This document shows, in pieces, positions 6,709-9,056 of a stretch of 9,056 nt of DNA. The notes below the pieces were generated by a model. That model did not search any database. It saw only the letters and a list, made by a program, of their open reading frames with translations, and was not told the origin of the DNA. Every line of letters starts with the position of its first letter. Positions within the stretch are counted from its first letter, which is position 1. Source of the stretch: Planctomycetaceae bacterium (GTDB lineage Bacteria > Planctomycetota > Planctomycetia > Pirellulales > Thermoguttaceae); the NCBI GenBank assembly GCA_031283515.1, contig JAITBS010000226.1:1-9056 (forward strand), written 5' to 3'. The translations under genes were made by a program, and so were the position numbers.

Positions 6709-8253
6709 TTAGGAATTTCCTTGTAACAATTTTAGCATTTTACGATCAAGTTGATGTCCGTGAAAGTTTTCGTAATTGACATCGGTTCGTCCGCTGTCCA
6801 TGATGCCGAAACTGCCGCGAAAATTCCACAGAGCATAACCCCAACCAGCTTCACGCCAATTTTCCAGACAATCCGCAAGCCAACGCAATACGATATTATG
6901 CGGACATGGTGAATGAGCTCCAAATTCACCGACGATTACACCGCAACCTTGTTCTTGTAACTTCTTCCAAGGTTCCAAGCGGTTTCGTAACCACGTTTTG
7001 TCCTTAACATCACCGCCGAGTAATTCTGCTCTCTGTTCTGATTCTTGATATTGAAATTTTGACGGCGGTTGTTGCCAACTCGGTGATAAATTGACGAGAG
7101 TTTCTTTTTTCATGTTTTCGCTCCAAACAGCAAGTTGTGTCAGTGTTAGCCAATCGCCTTGCGTAACACGAAGTTCCAACTTTTGTGTTCCTGCCGGAAT
7201 TACTGTTTCGTAATTGCGGTCATAAATGTTTTGATAAACATTCCATTCTTTTTTGAACACAACCGTTTTCCATTCTCCTTCACCGGCTTCCGGTTTGAAT
7301 TGATGTTCAAAAATTGTTTTACCGTCGGCAAGAACAACAAACGATGTTGTACTTGAAACCGTACCGATATTCATTCGGAGTTTTGTTTTGTTCGGAAACA
7401 GCCCTGAAATCTCCAACGCTCCGCGAAATTCCTCTTTAATTTCACGTTTGGAATCCGATAAGAGTAAACCATTGCCCGAAATAATAGGCCAAGCCGGAAC
7501 CGGATAATTTCCATCATTCCATACCCAACTTGCTTTGTAATGGGAAACTTCCATCGGGACATAACCGCGTGTTGCCTGCGCAATTTTTTGGTCAATAAGT
7601 TCGGTAAACGGTTTGTTGCCCCATTCGTAACCGTCACAAATAATCAACCGGTTTGAATCTTCTTCGCGGATTCCTTTGATAATTGCTTTATGAACCGCAA
7701 CACATTGGTCAAGAATCGGTTCAATTCTGTCCGGTTCATTGAAAAGATTGAAACTGACCAAGTCATTCGAAACTCCTTTGTAACGTTTAGCGAAAGTCCG
7801 CCAATGCAATAAACAAACTTCCAATGCTTCCGGGTCTGTCCAAACACTTTTCGGTTCTGCCGGTTGCGCCACAGTGTAACCAGGGGCACGATGAAAATTG
7901 ATATTAACGTGAATACCATATTTTTCGCCGAATTTAACGGCTTCATCAATTTCATCGAGGACTTTTTCATCAATTTTTCGCCAATTGTTGTCTTTGATCC
8001 ACATACGGTAATCCATCGGCAACCGAACAAAATTGAAACCAAAATCACTAATCCAACGAAAATCATCCTCAACAAAACGATTATTTCGTCCGTTGAATTT
8101 TTCTAACAAATTAAAACCTCGCCATTGTGGAAGTTGATTATAACTCGCCCCTTTGAGTAATTTTTTTTCGTCACCGAGAACATCGGAAGACAAAGAAGAA
8201 AGACCGGCAAATCCGCTTGCCAGACCAAGTTTCAAAACATCACGCCGTTGCAT
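6709..8253 (-). CDS. GH5-type cellulase-family glycoside hydrolase with Tat leader
   Basis: Starting at the ATG at 8253 the protein has 514 residues. An in-frame TTG at 8268 would add five, but AAAGG sits 7 bases before the ATG, so I chose the ATG. The N-terminus MQRRDVLKLGLASGF followed by a Ser/Leu/Gly stretch is a twin-arginine leader, implying export of a folded enzyme. The rest reads as a GH5-like TIM barrel cleaving beta-1,4-linked glucans or mannans: WRGFNLLEKF (44-53), GFNFVRLPMDYRMW (72-85), NINFHRAPGY (117-126), acid/base E173 in FNLFNEPDR, H238 in EVSHYK, nucleophile E443 in GVIVGEFGAHSP, and W476 in YALWNFRGSFG. Between H238 and E443 lies an unusually long section; about 272-388 is rich in beta-strand-like sequence and looks like an inserted beta-sandwich. 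The enzyme is likely periplasmic or surface-located; subfamily and substrate are not resolved. It has its own promoter and converges on mnmA. Confidence 0.9.
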   Translation of the reverse strand: MQRRDVLKLGLASGFAGLSSLSSDVLGDEKKLLKGASYNQLPQWRGFNLLEKFNGRNNRFVEDDFRWISDFGFNFVRLPMDYRMWIKDNNWRKIDEKVLDEIDEAVKFGEKYGIHVNINFHRAPGYTVAQPAEPKSVWTDPEALEVCLLHWRTFAKRYKGVSNDLVSFNLFNEPDRIEPILDQCVAVHKAIIKGIREEDSNRLIICDGYEWGNKPFTELIDQKIAQATRGYVPMEVSHYKASWVWNDGNYPVPAWPIISGNGLLLSDSKREIKEEFRGALEISGLFPNKTKLRMNIGTVSSTTSFVVLADGKTIFEHQFKPEAGEGEWKTVVFKKEWNVYQNIYDRNYETVIPAGTQKLELRVTQGDWLTLTQLAVWSENMKKETLVNLSPSWQQPPSKFQYQESEQRAELLGGDVKDKTWLRNRLEPWKKLQEQGCGVIVGEFGAHSPCPHNIVLRWLADCLENWREAGWGYALWNFRGSFGIMDSGRTDVNYENFHGHQLDRKMLKLLQGNS

Positions 8254-8308
8254 GGTTCTACCTTTCAATTGTGGGTTAGATTAAATAAAGAATCACCAAA
8301 ACATTATG

Positions 8309-8336
8309 ATTATACCGTTTTCATATAAAATGTCAG
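8309..8336 (-). promoter_or_regulatory. Sigma70-type promoter of the GH5 gene
   Basis: Read on the - strand, CTGACA (8336-8331) and a perfect TATAAT (8314-8309) are 16 bp apart. The start of transcription would fall near 8302, giving a leader of about 50 nt that contains the AAAGG ribosome binding site at 8265-8261. Confidence 0.75.
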
Positions 8337-8586
8337 TAATTGTCGTCAACATTTTTCCGAAACGTTACACCAAAATAAAAAAGATACGAATAAAAAGGAT
8401 AATTTACCGTTTTACTTTTGATTTGGCGAAAAAACACCGCGTAATATTTCAGCGGAATGTGTGGAATTATAAAACAATATTTTGCTCTGAAGGGGCAACG
8501 AATGAAATCGCAATAGTAGGCGATCCTTTCTCCTAAAAGGTTTTCACTTACTGTTACAATAGTTAATCTGTAATTAGCGGAGAATG

Positions 8587-8633
8587 TTCGCAAGCGGATT
8601 AAAAACGTTTCAGTCAATAATTCCGTTTGCGAA
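8587..8633. repeat. Inverted pair of the dispersed repeat
   Basis: TTCGCAAGCGGA (8587-8598) and TCCGTTTGCGAA (8622-8633) form a 12-bp stem with one G-U type pair around a 23-base loop. Both arms belong to the repeat family found at 3884-3902; the right copy spans 8615-8633 and matches 17 of 19 positions in reverse complement. Paired head-to-head copies are typical of REP-like intergenic elements. Confidence 0.7.
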
Positions 8634-8662
8634 TTTTCCACTATCAATTAGAATATGTTGTT

Positions 8663-8681
8663 TTTTTCAGGGCGTGAAAAA
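8663..8681. repeat. AT-rich inverted repeat with GC loop
   Basis: TTTTTCA and TGAAAAA are perfect 7-bp arms around GGGCG. Neither strand has a T run after the stem in the right place for a terminator of the - strand gene to its right, so its role is unclear. Confidence 0.4.
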
Positions 8682-8791
8682 TATCGAATCGTTTGTAATG
8701 GCTTATCAAGATAGACAATTACCATCAATCGAATCTCTAGGAAATGCCTGTTTGTTGACTTAGCGGAGTATAATATAATTTTCGAGGTATT

Positions 8792-9056
8792 TTATGGTTT
8801 TGATTTCAGGTCAAAATCAAAAGTATTCCTTTCCCCTTTTTTGACAGAAGCCGTAAATGGAGAGTTGGTAATACTTGTATAAATTGCGGGCAAAGTTTCA
8901 AAACTTCGTGTTGCGGCAGTTTTTTCACCGGTTTCAGGATTAACAACTGAACGGTCAGTTTTTTCGACTTCCATTTTGCTGAATGTTACAGTATATTCAC
9001 CTGCAACAATTCCAATATGACCCGTTGAAAATGTTTTTAATTTATAAACACCATTT
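8792..9056 (-). CDS. C-terminus of a carboxypeptidase-regulatory-like domain protein (partial)
   Basis: The frame is open from the right edge of the window to a TAA at 8794-8792; about 87 C-terminal residues are visible and the start is missing. The visible part begins NGVYKLKTF, continues GEYTVTFSKMEVEK, then a polar stretch with NPETGEKTAATRSFETLPAIY, and ends SPFTASVKKGERNTFDFDL before SKP. The order (a G-x-Y/F strand, GEYTV, a charged linker, a P-x-x-Y, then a Ser-Pro-hydrophobic strand and an N-x-F-x-F-D-L end) fits the beta-sandwich regulatory-like domain found in many short secreted or lipoprotein-type planctomycete proteins. If so, a lipoprotein or Sec signal would lie in the missing part. 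The internal ATG at 8974 is not the start, since the domain continues upstream of it. Molecular function is unknown. Confidence 0.75.
   Translation of the reverse strand, partial: NGVYKLKTFSTGHIGIVAGEYTVTFSKMEVEKTDRSVVNPETGEKTAATRSFETLPAIYTSITNSPFTASVKKGERNTFDFDLKSKP

Larger units (their letters stand above)
8254..8791. other. Non-coding gap of about 540 bp with short repeats
   Basis: Two overlapping frames (8306-8536 + and 8333-8647 -) have no recognisable protein features and lie opposite each other across the promoter of the GH5 gene, so I do not call genes here. The gap contains that promoter, the ATTTCAGCGGAAT motif at 8446-8458 (also at 6628-6640 in reverse complement), the inverted pair of dispersed repeats at 8587-8633, an AT-rich hairpin at 8663-8681 and TTAGCGGAG at 8574-8582 and 8760-8768. 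No convincing terminator for the gene at 8792-9056 was found. Confidence 0.65.

Noticed and set aside
8254..8268. TTG start giving the GH5 protein five extra residues
   Set aside because: The ATG at 8253 has AAAGG at a good distance and gives the usual MQRR twin-arginine start. The extra codons would overlap that ribosome binding site.
8333..8647. 104-codon frame on the - strand and an overlapping 76-codon + strand frame at 8306-8536
   Set aside because: Neither has recognisable features. They oppose each other, and the - strand one covers the inverted repeat and ends in the -35 region of the GH5 promoter.

Overview
The window looks like chromosomal DNA of a bacterium with AT-leaning composition and wide intergenic gaps. 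The best guess for the lineage is Planctomycetota. Three things point there: a glycoside hydrolase with a short twin-arginine leader starting MQRRDVLK, a C-terminal fragment at the right edge ending in a pattern (SPFTASVKKGERNTFDFDL) typical of small planctomycete carboxypeptidase-regulatory-like proteins, and poor Shine-Dalgarno signals at three of the four complete genes. This is inference from style and not a marker-gene assignment.

Layout. Positions 1-499 hold no convincing gene. They contain an array of 21-bp tandem repeats cut by the left edge, a 16-bp perfect palindrome, a heptamer-like CCACTCT microrepeat and a possible promoter. Positions 500-3847 (+) encode a 1115-residue RND-family efflux transporter with no adaptor or outer-membrane partner gene in view. 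Positions 3848-4381 are non-coding: a GGAGAGT microrepeat starts at the RND stop codon, followed by a dispersed 19-bp repeat, two hairpins and a good sigma70-type promoter. Positions 4382-5389 (+) encode a SprA-related / CJM1_0395-type putative metalloprotease with an HEAAH motif between low-complexity arms. Two hairpins precede mnmA at 5541-6617 (+), the tRNA 2-thiouridylase. It converges on a GH5 cellulase-family enzyme at 6709-8253 (-), which has a Tat-type leader, a clear promoter and a beta-rich insertion before the catalytic nucleophile. Positions 8254-8791 are non-coding with more copies of the dispersed repeat. A gene truncated by the window lies at 8792-9056 (-).

The genes do not form an obvious pathway or operon. 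Each is separated by at least about 90 bp and most by more than 150 bp, and separate promoters are visible for two and possible for a third. No CRISPR array, transposase, tRNA, rRNA or defence cassette is visible. The more unusual content is the helically phased tandem array, the short repeats sharing a GCGGA core that recur in the gaps, the microrepeats in inverted orientation around the RND gene, the codon-use shift inside that gene, and the domain architectures of the metalloprotease and the GH5 enzyme.
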